Below, one piece after another: positions 18,294 to 26,797 of a stretch of 64,000 nt of DNA. The DNA comes from an uncultured Oscillospiraceae bacterium (GTDB taxonomy: Bacteria; Bacillota; Clostridia; Oscillospirales; Oscillospiraceae): positions 1 to 64,000 of the forward strand of contig CALWVS010000005.1 in the NCBI GenBank assembly GCA_944385095.1, read 5' to 3'. Each line of letters begins with the position of its first letter. The first letter of the stretch is position 1. Under the pieces are notes generated by a model. That model searched no databases and was not told where the DNA came from. It saw only the letters and a list, made by a program, of their open reading frames with translations. The position numbers and the translations under genes are program-made.

Positions 18294-19391
18294 ATGAACA
18301 AAGTGTACACCTTGCACGATGCGGTGGAAAAATTCGTTGAAAATGGAGATTGTATCTCTTTCGGCGGTTTTACCACCAACCGTAAGCCCTATGCGGCTGT
18401 GTTTGAGATTCTCCGTCAGGGTCAGAAGGACTTTACCGTGTGGGCAGGTCCTGCTGGTGGTGACTGGGATATGCTCATTGGTGAGAAACGTGTCAAGGCA
18501 TATATCAACTGCTACACTGCAAACTCCGGCTATACCAACGTGTCCCGTCGTTTCCGTGCTGCCATTGAGAAGGGCGAACTGACCTATGAAGATTATTCTC
18601 AGGATGTGCTGATGCTCCAACTCCATGCCGCTTCCCTGGGTCTGCCCTTCCTGCCTGTGCGTCTGATGCAGGGTTCTGGTCTGATGAAGTACTGGGGTAT
18701 CAGCGAGGAGCAGAGAAAGACTCTGGACAAGGTAGACAACCTGAAATGCGTTGAGATGGAGAACCCCTTCAATCCTGGTGAGAAAATTGTGGGTGTTCCT
18801 GTGCCTAAGCTGGATACCGCAATTATCCATGTACAGAAGGCAAGCCCCGATGGAACTTGCATTATCGAAGGTGACGAGTTCCACGATGTAGATATTGCTG
18901 TGGCTGCCCGCAAGGTTATTGTCACCTGTGAGGACCTGGTCAGCAATGAGTACATCCGTCAGGACCCCACTCTGACCCGTATTTTTGGTCAGTGTGTCAG
19001 TGCTGTGGTTCACTGCCCCTATGGTGCATGGCCCTCTCAGTGCTACAACTACTATGATAACGACTCCCACAATCTGAAGGAGTATGACAAGGCTTCCAAG
19101 TATCTGGATGCTGAGGATGCTAAGGCACAGCTTGCCAAGGCTGCTGACAAGGCTGACAAGGCTGCCGCTGCAAAGCCTGAGGATGAGAAGCTGGCTGAGG
19201 CTGCTGCAAAGGCAAAGAAGGTGGCAGAGGATGCCGCTGCTGGTGTAGCAATTCCTGAGACCTTTGCTGATTACCTGAACAAGTGGGTCTATGAAGTAAA
19301 GGACCACGAGGAGCTGCTGGACCGTATCGGTGGTGCTCAGCTCATGCGTCTGAAGAATGAGCCTCATCTGGGCTATTCTACCAGACACTAA
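18294..19391 (+). CDS. gctA: glutaconate CoA-transferase subunit A
   Basis: With GctB, transfers CoA from acetyl-CoA (or glutaconyl-CoA) to (R)-2-hydroxyglutarate in glutamate fermentation. The protein is 365 residues; the family N-terminus is intact (GGFTTNRKPYAAVFEILRQG, GGDWDMLIG, YINCYTANSG, LGLPFLPV.LMQGSG). Compared with my recollection of the Acidaminococcus subunit (about 320 residues), it carries an extra Ala/Lys/Glu-rich stretch of about 50 residues near residues 267-318, just before the C-terminal KWVYEVKDHEELLDRIGG. I start at 18294, which has GGGGG 8 bases upstream; an earlier ATG in frame lacks a good site. gctB follows after 20 bases. Confidence 0.95.
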   Translation: MNKVYTLHDAVEKFVENGDCISFGGFTTNRKPYAAVFEILRQGQKDFTVWAGPAGGDWDMLIGEKRVKAYINCYTANSGYTNVSRRFRAAIEKGELTYEDYSQDVLMLQLHAASLGLPFLPVRLMQGSGLMKYWGISEEQRKTLDKVDNLKCVEMENPFNPGEKIVGVPVPKLDTAIIHVQKASPDGTCIIEGDEFHDVDIAVAARKVIVTCEDLVSNEYIRQDPTLTRIFGQCVSAVVHCPYGAWPSQCYNYYDNDSHNLKEYDKASKYLDAEDAKAQLAKAADKADKAAAAKPEDEKLAEAAAKAKKVAEDAAAGVAIPETFADYLNKWVYEVKDHEELLDRIGGAQLMRLKNEPHLGYSTRH

Positions 19392-19411
19392 GAGTAGGGA
19401 GGTACATTGTC

Positions 19412-20215
19412 ATGGCTGATTATACTAAATACACAAAACAAGAAATGCAGGCTTATGCCATTGCAAAGAATATCAAGGAGAATCAGATTGTCATTGTTGG
19501 TACTGGTCTCCCCCTCATCGGTGCTTCCCTCGCAAAGCGTGTGGTTTGCCCCTCCTGCCATCCCATCGTAGAGAGCGGTCTGATGGACTGTGACCCTGTT
19601 GAGGTACCCCGTTCCGTAGGTGATAACCGCTTTATGGCTCACTGTGCCGTTCAGTGGCCTAACATCCGCTTCATCGGTTTTGAGGCAAATGAGTGGCTGC
19701 ACGATGAGGACCGTCTGATTGCCTTCATTGGTGGTGCTCAGATTGACCCATACGGCAACGTAAACTCCACCTGTATCTACGGCAAGGGTGACTATGTAAA
19801 GCCCCAGACCCGTTTCACCGGTTCCGGTGGTGCAAATGGTATTGCTACTTACTGTAATACCATTATCATGATGCAGCACCAGAAGCGTCGCTTCATGGAC
19901 AAGATTGACTACATCACTTCCTGTGGCTGGATGGATGGTCCTGGTGGTCGTGAGAAGGTGGGTCTGCCTGGCAACCGTGGTCCTCAGATGGTGGTAACCG
20001 ATTTGGGTATCATGAAGTTTGATGAAGAAACCAAGCGCATGTATCTGGCTTATTACTATCCCTTCTCCAGCCCAGAGATGGTGCAGGAGAACACTGGTTT
20101 CGAGATTGATGTATCCCGTGCTCAGCTCTTTGAGGGTCCCTCTCCTGAAATCATCCGCATCATCCGTGAGGAGATTGACCCTGGTCAGGCCTTTATCAAG
20201 GTTCCCAAGGAGTAA
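19412..20215 (+). CDS. gctB: glutaconate CoA-transferase subunit B
   Basis: Catalytic partner of GctA. The 267-residue length fits the family. The active-site glutamate that forms the CoA thioester intermediate corresponds to E54 here (HPIVESG). Other family features are FEANEWLHDEDR, the GGAQIDPYGN segment and SGGANGIATYC. GGGAGG precedes the start. Codon choice (AAG, CGT, GGT, CTG) is strongly biased, as in the rest of this cluster, suggesting high expression. Confidence 0.96.
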   Translation: MADYTKYTKQEMQAYAIAKNIKENQIVIVGTGLPLIGASLAKRVVCPSCHPIVESGLMDCDPVEVPRSVGDNRFMAHCAVQWPNIRFIGFEANEWLHDEDRLIAFIGGAQIDPYGNVNSTCIYGKGDYVKPQTRFTGSGGANGIATYCNTIIMMQHQKRRFMDKIDYITSCGWMDGPGGREKVGLPGNRGPQMVVTDLGIMKFDEETKRMYLAYYYPFSSPEMVQENTGFEIDVSRAQLFEGPSPEIIRIIREEIDPGQAFIKVPKE

Positions 20216-20232
20216 AAACGAGATGAGAGGTG

Positions 20233-20328
20233 GAGATGGAGTCCTATAGATTTTGCTGCTCCTACTGCTATTGTTGGGTGTCCTGTTGGAACCTGTACAG
20301 TTTTGTGGGTTTTAGGAGCAGCCATCTC
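20233..20328 (+). promoter_or_regulatory. long intercistronic stem-loop before gcdA
   Basis: GCTGCTCCTA (20255-20264) pairs perfectly with TAGGAGCAGC (20313-20322), and GAGATGG upstream (20233-20239) can pair with CCATCTC (20322-20328). The 48-base loop contains a smaller CTGT/ACAG pairing. It ends 31 bases before the gcdA ribosome site and lacks a T-run, so it is more likely an mRNA processing or stability element than a terminator. Confidence 0.5.
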
Positions 20329-20373
20329 GCCTTGACCAGTCTGTGATTGAATATTTTTGAGGAGGAATTCAAA

Positions 20374-22137
20374 TTGGGTAACTATTCCATGCCCCGTTAT
20401 TTTCAGAATATGCCCGTAGTCGGCAAGCCCGTTCGTCCCAATCCTGAGAACGTGGCTGAGCTGAAGGCGATTGAAGAAGAAATTCACAACAAGGTTGTAG
20501 ATGCACTTGCCAATGGCAAGAAAGATGAGGATATGAACGCAAAAGGTCAGTTGACCGCAATGCAACGTATCTCTCTGCTGGTGGACGCTGGTACTTGGTG
20601 TCCCCTCAACAGCCTCTACAATCCAGAGGACAATAAGACTGGCACAACCTCTATTGTAAAGGGTCTGGGTCGCGTCAATGGCAAGTGGTGTGTCATCATT
20701 GCTTCTGATAACAAGAAGCACGCAGGTACTTGGGTGCCCGGTCAGGCTGATAACCTGCTGCGTGGCAGTGACACTGCAAAGCGTCTGCGTATTCCCCTGA
20801 TTTACCTGCTGGAGTGTGCTGGTGTTGAGTTGGACCAGCAGGAGAAGGTATACCCCAACCGCCGTGGTGGTGGTACTCCCTTCTACCGCAATTCCGAGCT
20901 GAACCAGATGGGGATTCCTGTGATTGTCGGCATTCATGGTACCAACCCCGCTGGCGGTGGCTATCACTCCATCAGCCCCACCATTCTGCTGGCTCATGAG
21001 AAAGCCAACATGGCAGTGGGCGGTGCTGGCATCGTAGGCGGCATGAACCCCAAGCCCCATGTGGATATGGAAGCTGCACTGGCTCAGATTGAAGCCACCA
21101 AGGGTCTGCGTGCCGATCCTCCCGGATCTGTAGCCATCCACTATGGTCAGACTGGCTTCTTCCGTGAGGTGTACACACAGCAGGAAGGCGTGATTGAGGC
21201 CATCAAGAAGTATGTGGACATGCTGCCCTCCTTTGACCTGGAGTTCTTCCGTGTGGATACACCCCAGTCTCCTGCCATGTCTGATGCGGAGCTTTATGAT
21301 CTGGTTCTGAATAATAAGAACCGCCCCTATGATATGTACTCTGTGCTGGGACGTCTTTTTGACGGCAGCCAGTTTATGGAGTATAAGAAGGGCTATGGTC
21401 CTGAGATGATCACTGGTCTTGCCAAGCTGGATGGTCTGCTGGTAGGTGTGGTTGCAAACCAGCAGGGTGTGTTCCCCAACTATCCTGAATACAAGATGGA
21501 GAAGTATGGTCAGTCTATGGGTGCTGGTGGCAAGCTGTACCGCCAGGGACTCATCAAGATGAATGAGTTTGTGACCTTGTGTGCCCGTGACCGTATCCCC
21601 ATGGTGTGGATTCAGGATACCACTGGTATTGATGTTGGCGATGATGCTGAAGTGGCTGAGTTGCTGGGTCTGGGTCAGTCCCTCATCTACTCCATCCAGA
21701 GCAGTGGGCTGCCCATGATGGAAATCACTCTGCGCCGTGGTACTGCTGCTGCTCACTATGTGCTGGGTGGTCCTCAGGGCAACGACAACAACGCATTCTC
21801 TCTGGGTACTGCTGCTACTGAGATTAACGTAATGAATGGCAAGACTGCTGCCAACGCCATGTATACCGGACGTCTTGCAAAGGATCAGAAGGCTGGCAAG
21901 GACTTGCAGCCCACCATTGATAAGATGAATGCTCTGATTGACGACTATGATGTGAAGTCCAAGCCTTTCTTCTGTGCAAAGGCTGGCTTTGTAGATGAGA
22001 TTGTGGATCTGCCCATGATGCGTAACTATCTGGTGGCTTTTGCTGATTCCTGTTATCAGAATCCTGAGTCCATCTGCCCCTTCCATCAGATGATTCTCCC
22101 CCGTGCCATTCGGGAGTTTGAGACATTTAAGAAGTAA
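20374..22137 (+). CDS. gcdA: glutaconyl-CoA decarboxylase alpha subunit (carboxyltransferase)
   Basis: Transfers the carboxyl group of glutaconyl-CoA to biotin on the carrier subunit, giving crotonyl-CoA. I choose the TTG at 20374 (protein MGNYSMPRYFQNMP, 587 residues) because GAGGAGG lies 8 bases upstream and the length equals that recalled for the Acidaminococcus enzyme. An earlier TTG at 20347 overlaps the ribosome site. The sequence has the acyl-CoA carboxyltransferase fold in two halves, with GGGYHSISPTILLAHEKANMA-like and GTAAAHYVLGG segments. It works with GcdB, GcdC and GcdD encoded 3.5 kb downstream; the hgdCAB genes are interposed. Confidence 0.96.
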   Translation: MGNYSMPRYFQNMPVVGKPVRPNPENVAELKAIEEEIHNKVVDALANGKKDEDMNAKGQLTAMQRISLLVDAGTWCPLNSLYNPEDNKTGTTSIVKGLGRVNGKWCVIIASDNKKHAGTWVPGQADNLLRGSDTAKRLRIPLIYLLECAGVELDQQEKVYPNRRGGGTPFYRNSELNQMGIPVIVGIHGTNPAGGGYHSISPTILLAHEKANMAVGGAGIVGGMNPKPHVDMEAALAQIEATKGLRADPPGSVAIHYGQTGFFREVYTQQEGVIEAIKKYVDMLPSFDLEFFRVDTPQSPAMSDAELYDLVLNNKNRPYDMYSVLGRLFDGSQFMEYKKGYGPEMITGLAKLDGLLVGVVANQQGVFPNYPEYKMEKYGQSMGAGGKLYRQGLIKMNEFVTLCARDRIPMVWIQDTTGIDVGDDAEVAELLGLGQSLIYSIQSSGLPMMEITLRRGTAAAHYVLGGPQGNDNNAFSLGTAATEINVMNGKTAANAMYTGRLAKDQKAGKDLQPTIDKMNALIDDYDVKSKPFFCAKAGFVDEIVDLPMMRNYLVAFADSCYQNPESICPFHQMILPRAIREFETFKK

Positions 22138-22144
22138 TGTTACA

Positions 22145-22177
22145 TCTGGGTGCGGGGAACTCTTCCACGCACCCAGA
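22145..22177 (+). promoter_or_regulatory. hairpin between gcdA and hgdC
   Basis: TCTGGGTGCG (22145-22154) pairs with CGCACCCAGA (22168-22177), a perfect 10-bp GC-rich stem with a 13-base loop, beginning 8 bases after the gcdA stop. No T-run follows. It may protect the gcdA message end or reduce read-through into hgdC. Confidence 0.55.
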
Positions 22178-22257
22178 ATGGTAAACATGACAGCGCAGAG
22201 TGTTTTGGAGTATGCGCCAGGACCTTGTGCAAATTTAACTGTGGAGAAGCAGAAAGT

Positions 22258-23049
22258 ATGAGTATTTATACCTTAGGAATTGATATTGGTTCTACTGCAT
22301 CTAAGTGTGTCATGCTTGCGGATGGCAAAGAGATTGTCAGTAAGTCTTTGATTTCAGTAGGTGCAGGAACCAGCGGACCTCAGCGTGCCATTGCTGAGGT
22401 ATTGGAAAAGGCAAATATGACCAAAGAGGATATGGCATATGTGCTGGCAACAGGATATGGACGTAATTCTCTGGAGGAAATTGCAGACCACCAGATGAGC
22501 GAGTTGAGTTGCCATGCAAAGGGAGCCAGTTTTCTCTTTCCAGAAGTCCACACAGTCATTGACATTGGCGGTCAGGACGTAAAAGTTCTGCAAATTGAAA
22601 ATGGCGTTATGACCAATTTCGTGATGAATGATAAGTGTGCCGCTGGCACAGGGCGTTTTCTGGATGTGATGGCCCGTGTATTGGAAGTCAAAGTAGATGA
22701 CCTTGGTATGTTGGGCGCAAGGTCCACCAAACGTGTGGCAATCAGCTCCACCTGTACTGTGTTTGCAGAAAGTGAGGTCATCAGCCAACTGGCTCAGGAC
22801 ACAGATAAGTGTGACATCATCAACGGAATTCACCACTCTGTGGCTGCCCGTGTGGCTGGTCTTGCTCACCGTGTTGGAGTAAAAGATTTGGTGGTCATGA
22901 CCGGTGGTGTGGCGCAGAATGCCGGTGTAGTGGGTGCCTTGGAGGAGGAACTGGGACACACCATCCATACTTCACCGCTGACCCAGTATAATGGTGCTTT
23001 GGGTGCCGCTCTGTTCGCCTATCAGAGATATTTGAAAGAACAAAAGTAA
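22258..23049 (+). CDS. hgdC: (R)-2-hydroxyglutaryl-CoA dehydratase activator (component A, archerase)
   Basis: ATP-driven one-electron donor that activates the dehydratase HgdAB. The 263-residue protein has the actin-like ASKHA fold: phosphate loop [12 protein letters not shown] (residues 7-18), DIGGQDVKV (102-110) and [10 protein letters not shown]. The cysteines ligating the dimer-bridging [4Fe-4S] cluster are at C127 (DKCAAGTG) and C166 (STCTVF), the positions known for the Acidaminococcus enzyme. I start at the ATG at 22258 ([11 protein letters not shown]); the longer frame adds 36 unrelated residues. Confidence 0.97.
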   Translation: MSIYTLGIDIGSTASKCVMLADGKEIVSKSLISVGAGTSGPQRAIAEVLEKANMTKEDMAYVLATGYGRNSLEEIADHQMSELSCHAKGASFLFPEVHTVIDIGGQDVKVLQIENGVMTNFVMNDKCAAGTGRFLDVMARVLEVKVDDLGMLGARSTKRVAISSTCTVFAESEVISQLAQDTDKCDIINGIHHSVAARVAGLAHRVGVKDLVVMTGGVAQNAGVVGALEEELGHTIHTSPLTQYNGALGAALFAYQRYLKEQK

Positions 23050-23085
23050 TCCGTTTGATATAACTAAAGTAGGGAGGAAATTCCA

Positions 23086-24534
23086 ATGGCAAAAACAGTA
23101 AGTCCTGGCGTTCTTGCACTGCGCAAGGTCGTTGAGGATGTGTATGCAGATGCCCGTACTGCCAAGGCTGAGGGCAAGTTGGTTGGTTGGTCCAGCTCCA
23201 AGTTCCCCTGTGAACTGGCTGAGGCTTTCGATTTGAACGTCATGTACCCTGAAAATCAGGCCGCTGGTATCGCTGCCAACCGTGACGGTGAGATTATGTG
23301 TAAGGCTGCTGAGGATTTGGGCTTTGATAACGACATCTGTGGTTATGCCCGTATCAGCCTTGCCTATGCAGCTGGCAAGCGTGCATCCCGTAAGCTGGAC
23401 CTGGAAACTGGTGAGTATGTCATTGACCCCACCAGTGGAAAGCCTTTGAAGGATGAAAACGGAAATGTGGTCATTGACCCTGAAACTGGTAAGCCTAAGA
23501 AGGACCCCAAGACCATGCAGCCCTATACTGTCATTGACGATATTCACGAGATTGAGGCTCTGCCTGAAGGTCGTGAAAAGGAGCTGCGTAAGGCTGCCAT
23601 TAAGCCCTATCGTCAAATGCAGATGCCCCAGCCTGACTTTGTGCTGTGCTGCAATAATATCTGTAACTGCATGACCAAGTGGTATGAGAACATTGCCCGT
23701 ATGTGCAATATTCCTCTGATTATGATTGATATTCCCTACAACAACACAGTGGAAGTGGCAGATACCAATGTGGCATACATCCGCAGCCAGTTTGATGCTG
23801 CCATCAAGCAGTTGGAGGAGCTGACCGGCAAGAAGTTCGACGAGAAGAAGTTTGAGCATGCCTGTGCCAACGCAAACCGCACTGCTCAGAACTGGCTGAA
23901 GGTCTGCGACTACTTGCAGTATAAGCCCGCACCCATGAGCGGATTTGACCTGTTCAACCACATGGCTGACGTGGTGACTGCCCGTGGCAAGACAGAGGCT
24001 GCCGATGCCTTTGAGCTGTTGGAGCAGGACTTGGAGGAGAATATCAAGAATGGTACCAGCACACTGCCTTTCCCTGAGCAGTATCGTGTTATGTTTGAGG
24101 GTATCCCCTGCTGGCCCAAGCTGCCCAACCTCTTTAAGCCTCTGAAGGAGAACGGTGTCAACGTTACCGCTGTTGTGTACGCTCCTGCCTTTGGTTTTGT
24201 GTACAACAATATGGATGAGATGGTGCGCGCCTACTGTAAGGCTCCTAACTCTGTGTGTATTGAACAGGGTGTTGACTGGCGTGAGGGTATTTGTAAGGCA
24301 AACAAGGTGGACGGTGTACTGGTTCACTACAACCGTTCCTGCAAGCCCTGGTCTGGCTACATGGCAGAAATGCAGCGTCGTTTTACTGCCGACTTGGGTA
24401 TCCCCTGTGCTGGCTTTGATGGCGACCAGGCTGACCCCCGTAACTTCAATGAGGCCCAGTATATGACTCGTGTGCAGGGGCTGGTAGAAGCTATGGAAGC
24501 AAATAAGACACTGAAGGAGGGGGAAGACAAATGA
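23086..24534 (+). CDS. hgdA: (R)-2-hydroxyglutaryl-CoA dehydratase alpha subunit
   Basis: With HgdB forms component D, an Fe-S enzyme that removes water from 2-hydroxyglutaryl-CoA by a ketyl radical mechanism. The 482-residue protein has KLVGWSSSKFPCELAEAF at residues 28-45, ENQAAGIAANRDGE, and a cysteine-rich LCCNNICNCMTKWYENIA segment. A Gly/Pro/Asp-rich insert (residues about 108-142) repeats VIDP.(S/T)GKP..D twice, a feature I also recall in the Acidaminococcus subunit. GGGAGG precedes the start. The stop overlaps the hgdB start (ATGA). Confidence 0.96.
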   Translation: MAKTVSPGVLALRKVVEDVYADARTAKAEGKLVGWSSSKFPCELAEAFDLNVMYPENQAAGIAANRDGEIMCKAAEDLGFDNDICGYARISLAYAAGKRASRKLDLETGEYVIDPTSGKPLKDENGNVVIDPETGKPKKDPKTMQPYTVIDDIHEIEALPEGREKELRKAAIKPYRQMQMPQPDFVLCCNNICNCMTKWYENIARMCNIPLIMIDIPYNNTVEVADTNVAYIRSQFDAAIKQLEELTGKKFDEKKFEHACANANRTAQNWLKVCDYLQYKPAPMSGFDLFNHMADVVTARGKTEAADAFELLEQDLEENIKNGTSTLPFPEQYRVMFEGIPCWPKLPNLFKPLKENGVNVTAVVYAPAFGFVYNNMDEMVRAYCKAPNSVCIEQGVDWREGICKANKVDGVLVHYNRSCKPWSGYMAEMQRRFTADLGIPCAGFDGDQADPRNFNEAQYMTRVQGLVEAMEANKTLKEGEDK

Positions 24535-25667
24535 GCACCGAAATCCTGTTGAATGAGTTTAAAGAAATTTCTGAGCACCCCTACAAGGTTCTCTCCCAGT
24601 ATAAGCAGGAGGGCAAAAAGGTCATTGGTGTTTTGCCCTACTTTGCCCCTGTAGAGCTGGTTGTGGCTGCTGGTATGGTACCTATGGGGATTTGGGGCAG
24701 CAATAAAAAGACCATTGCTCTGGCAAAAGAATATTGTGCTACCTTCTATTGCACCATTGCTCAGTTGGCTTTGGAAATGCTGCTGGATGGCACCATGGAC
24801 CAGTTGGACGGCATTATCACCCCCACCATCTGTGATACCCTGCGCCCCATGAGTCAGAATATCCGTGTGGCTATGAGTGAGAAGCTGCCCTGCATCTTCC
24901 TGGCACATCCCCAGTACCGCAAGCCTGCCTTTGGACTTCAGTTTACAGTGGACCAGTACACCCATGTGAAGAAGGAGCTGGAGAAGATTTCCGGCACTGC
25001 AATCACAGATGAGGCACTGCGTGAGGCAATTAAGGTGATGAACCGCAGCCGTGCTGCTCGCCGTGCGTTTGTCAAGCTGGCAAGTGACCACTGTGATGTG
25101 ATTACCGCTGTGAAGCGTTCTGCTGTGCTGCGTGCTGCATGGTTTATGGAGCCTGTCGTATTTGCTGAGAAGCTGGAGGCACTGAATGCTGAACTGGCTC
25201 AGCTGCCTGTGGCTGACTGGAAGGGCAAGAAAATTGTGACTTCTGGTATTATCTGTGACAATCCCAAGCTGCTTCAGATTTTCGATGACAATCAGATTGC
25301 CATTGCTGCGGATGATGTGGCACAGGAGAGTCGTTCCTTCCGTGTGGACGCCAGCGAGGAAGGCGATCCCATGATGGCTCTGGCTCAGCAGTTTGCTGAC
25401 CAGGATTATGAGATTCTTCTGTATGATGAGCATTCCAGCCAGAACCGCCGTGGTGAATTTGTAGCCAATCTGGTGAAGAAGTCTGGCGCACAGGGTCTGG
25501 TGCTCTTTATGCAGCAGTTCTGTGACCCAGAAGAGATGGAATATCCCTATCTGAAGAAGGCTCTGGATGAAGCTGGTGTACCACACATTAAGTTGGGTGT
25601 GGACCAGCAGATGCGTGATTTTGGTCAGGCAAACACTGCAATTCAGGCATTTGCTGAAGTTCTGTAA
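24531..25667 (+). CDS. hgdB: (R)-2-hydroxyglutaryl-CoA dehydratase beta subunit
   Basis: Second subunit of the dehydratase; 378 residues, near the family length of about 379. It shows the family segments KVIGVLPYFAPVELVVAAG, PTICDTLRPMSQN and the C-terminal QQFCDPEEMEYPYLKKAL with a cysteine expected to help hold an Fe-S cluster. The start overlaps hgdA by 4 bases, consistent with equimolar synthesis. The following 172 bases hold an internal promoter and hairpin before gcdC. Confidence 0.96.
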   Translation: MSTEILLNEFKEISEHPYKVLSQYKQEGKKVIGVLPYFAPVELVVAAGMVPMGIWGSNKKTIALAKEYCATFYCTIAQLALEMLLDGTMDQLDGIITPTICDTLRPMSQNIRVAMSEKLPCIFLAHPQYRKPAFGLQFTVDQYTHVKKELEKISGTAITDEALREAIKVMNRSRAARRAFVKLASDHCDVITAVKRSAVLRAAWFMEPVVFAEKLEALNAELAQLPVADWKGKKIVTSGIICDNPKLLQIFDDNQIAIAADDVAQESRSFRVDASEEGDPMMALAQQFADQDYEILLYDEHSSQNRRGEFVANLVKKSGAQGLVLFMQQFCDPEEMEYPYLKKALDEAGVPHIKLGVDQQMRDFGQANTAIQAFAEVL

Positions 25668-25708
25668 AGAAAGATGTTTGAATTTCGTAAAATTTTGACA
25701 TAAAATTC

Positions 25709-25738
25709 TTGACAGATATCTTGCAAAAATGGTACAAT
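25709..25738 (+). promoter_or_regulatory. internal sigma-A promoter before gcdC
   Basis: Perfect TTGACA (25709-25714) and TACAAT (25733-25738) with 18-base spacing. It would give gcdC-gcdD-gcdB a transcript independent of the gctA promoter. Confidence 0.75.
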
Positions 25739-25751
25739 AATTGCGATTTAA

Positions 25752-25783
25752 CCCCCGTCTGCAAGTTTCCTTTCAGACGGGGG
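25752..25783 (+). promoter_or_regulatory. 5'-leader hairpin of the gcdC transcript
   Basis: CCCCCGTCTG (25752-25761) and CAGACGGGGG (25774-25783) form a perfect 10-bp stem with a 12-base loop. It would sit a few bases from the predicted 5' end of the gcdC message, a position typical of elements that stabilise mRNA. No T-run follows. Confidence 0.6.
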
Positions 25784-25839
25784 AACTGATACCAGGGGAA
25801 ATTATGGTATCAATCAACTTGAAAAGGGGTAAACAAACT

Positions 25840-26259
25840 ATGAACTATAATGTTACCGTAAATGGCAAGGTTTACAGTGTTACCGTTGAAAAGACTGGTG
25901 CTGCTGCTCCTGCTGCTGTGGCTCCCGTTGCTGCACCTGTAGCTGCTCCTGTTGCCGCACCTGTGGCAGCTCCAGCCCCTGCCGCTGCTCCTGCTCCCGC
26001 TGCTGCCCCAGCTCCTGCTGCCGCTCCTGCCGCTGTGGCTGCTGGTGAGACTGCTGTCAACAGCCCCATGCCTGGCAACGTATTCAAGGTAGAGTGCAAG
26101 GTGGGTCAGGCTGTGAAGGCTGGCGATGTACTGGTGGTTCTGGAAGCCATGAAGATGGAAATTGAAGTTTCTGCTCCTGTGGACGGCACCGTAAAGGCTG
26201 TCTCCGCTACTGTGGGTACTGCTGTCAATACCGATGATCTGCTGGTCACCCTGGGCTAA
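25840..26259 (+). CDS. gcdC: glutaconyl-CoA decarboxylase gamma subunit (biotin carrier)
   Basis: Carries biotin between GcdA and the membrane pump GcdB. The 139-residue protein has a short N-terminal strand region (1-18), an Ala/Pro-rich flexible linker (about 21-67) and a biotinyl domain with the EAMKME motif and biotinylated lysine K105. The ATG at 25840 fits the family start [10 protein letters not shown]; the longer frame runs back over the promoter and hairpin. Its biotinyl domain is nearly identical to that fused to the next gene product. Confidence 0.96.
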   Translation: MNYNVTVNGKVYSVTVEKTGAAAPAAVAPVAAPVAAPVAAPVAAPAPAAAPAPAAAPAPAAAPAAVAAGETAVNSPMPGNVFKVECKVGQAVKAGDVLVVLEAMKMEIEVSAPVDGTVKAVSATVGTAVNTDDLLVTLG

Positions 26260-26797
26260 GGGGAGGAAGCAATATGCCTAGTGTAGAAAAAGCAATTCTC
26301 AACCCCAATAATCCACTGAGCGTTCCTGAGGCATTGATGGTTGCTGTATGTGGTATGGTGGTTGTGTTTATGATGCTGGCCATTCTGGCGGCTGTCATCA
26401 TTGTGATTTCCAAGATTGTTGCCAGTATGGAAGGCTCTAAAAAGCCTGCTGCCGCTCCTGCCAAAAGTGCTACACCTTCTACCCCCGCTCCGGCGGCGGC
26501 TCCTGCTGCACCAGCAGTAGATGAAGGTGAATTGGTAGCCGTGATGATGGCAGCCATTGCAGAGGAGTCTGGTATGTCTCCTAACTCCTTCCGCATTACC
26601 AATGTGTCTGCTGCTCCTGCTGTGGCTCCTGTTGCTGCACCTGTGGCAGCTCCCGCTCCAGCCCCTGCTCCCGCACCTGTGGCAGCTCCTGCTCCAGCCG
26701 CTGCTCCAGTGGCTGCACCTGCTGCCGGTGAGACTGCGGTCAACAGCCCCATGCCTGGCAACGTATTCAAGGTAGAGTGCAAGGTGGGTCAGGCTGT
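26056..26797 (+). repeat. direct repeat: duplicated biotinyl-domain coding sequence
   Basis: The 59 bases 26056-26114 (in gcdC) recur exactly at 26739-26797 (in the gcdD fusion). The surrounding 73-codon region differs at only three residues (S/A, T/S, L/I). The coordinates span both copies and the sequence between them. Confidence 0.9.

Noticed and set aside
20185..22188. 667-codon open frame on the minus strand opposite gcdA
   Set aside because: It is a shadow of gcdA: composition is unlike a protein, rich in His/Thr/Leu/Gln, it has no ribosome site and recognisable gcdA lies on the other strand.
22972..23085. Possible separate promoter before hgdA
   Set aside because: The 36-base hgdC-hgdA gap is mostly ribosome site and no -35/-10 pair was found, so cotranscription is simpler.
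22972..24327. 451-codon minus-strand frame opposite hgdA
   Set aside because: Shadow frame caused by biased codon use in hgdA; no family resemblance or start signal.
25900..26040. Repetitive GC-rich DNA in gcdC considered as a tandem repeat or CRISPR-like array
   Set aside because: It encodes the flexible Ala/Pro linker typical of biotin carriers; unit length is irregular and there are no spacers.
25872..26782. Gly/Ala-rich minus-strand frames opposite the biotin carriers
   Set aside because: They are the antisense of the Ala/Pro-rich linker codons; repetitive GCN/CCN codons leave every frame open.
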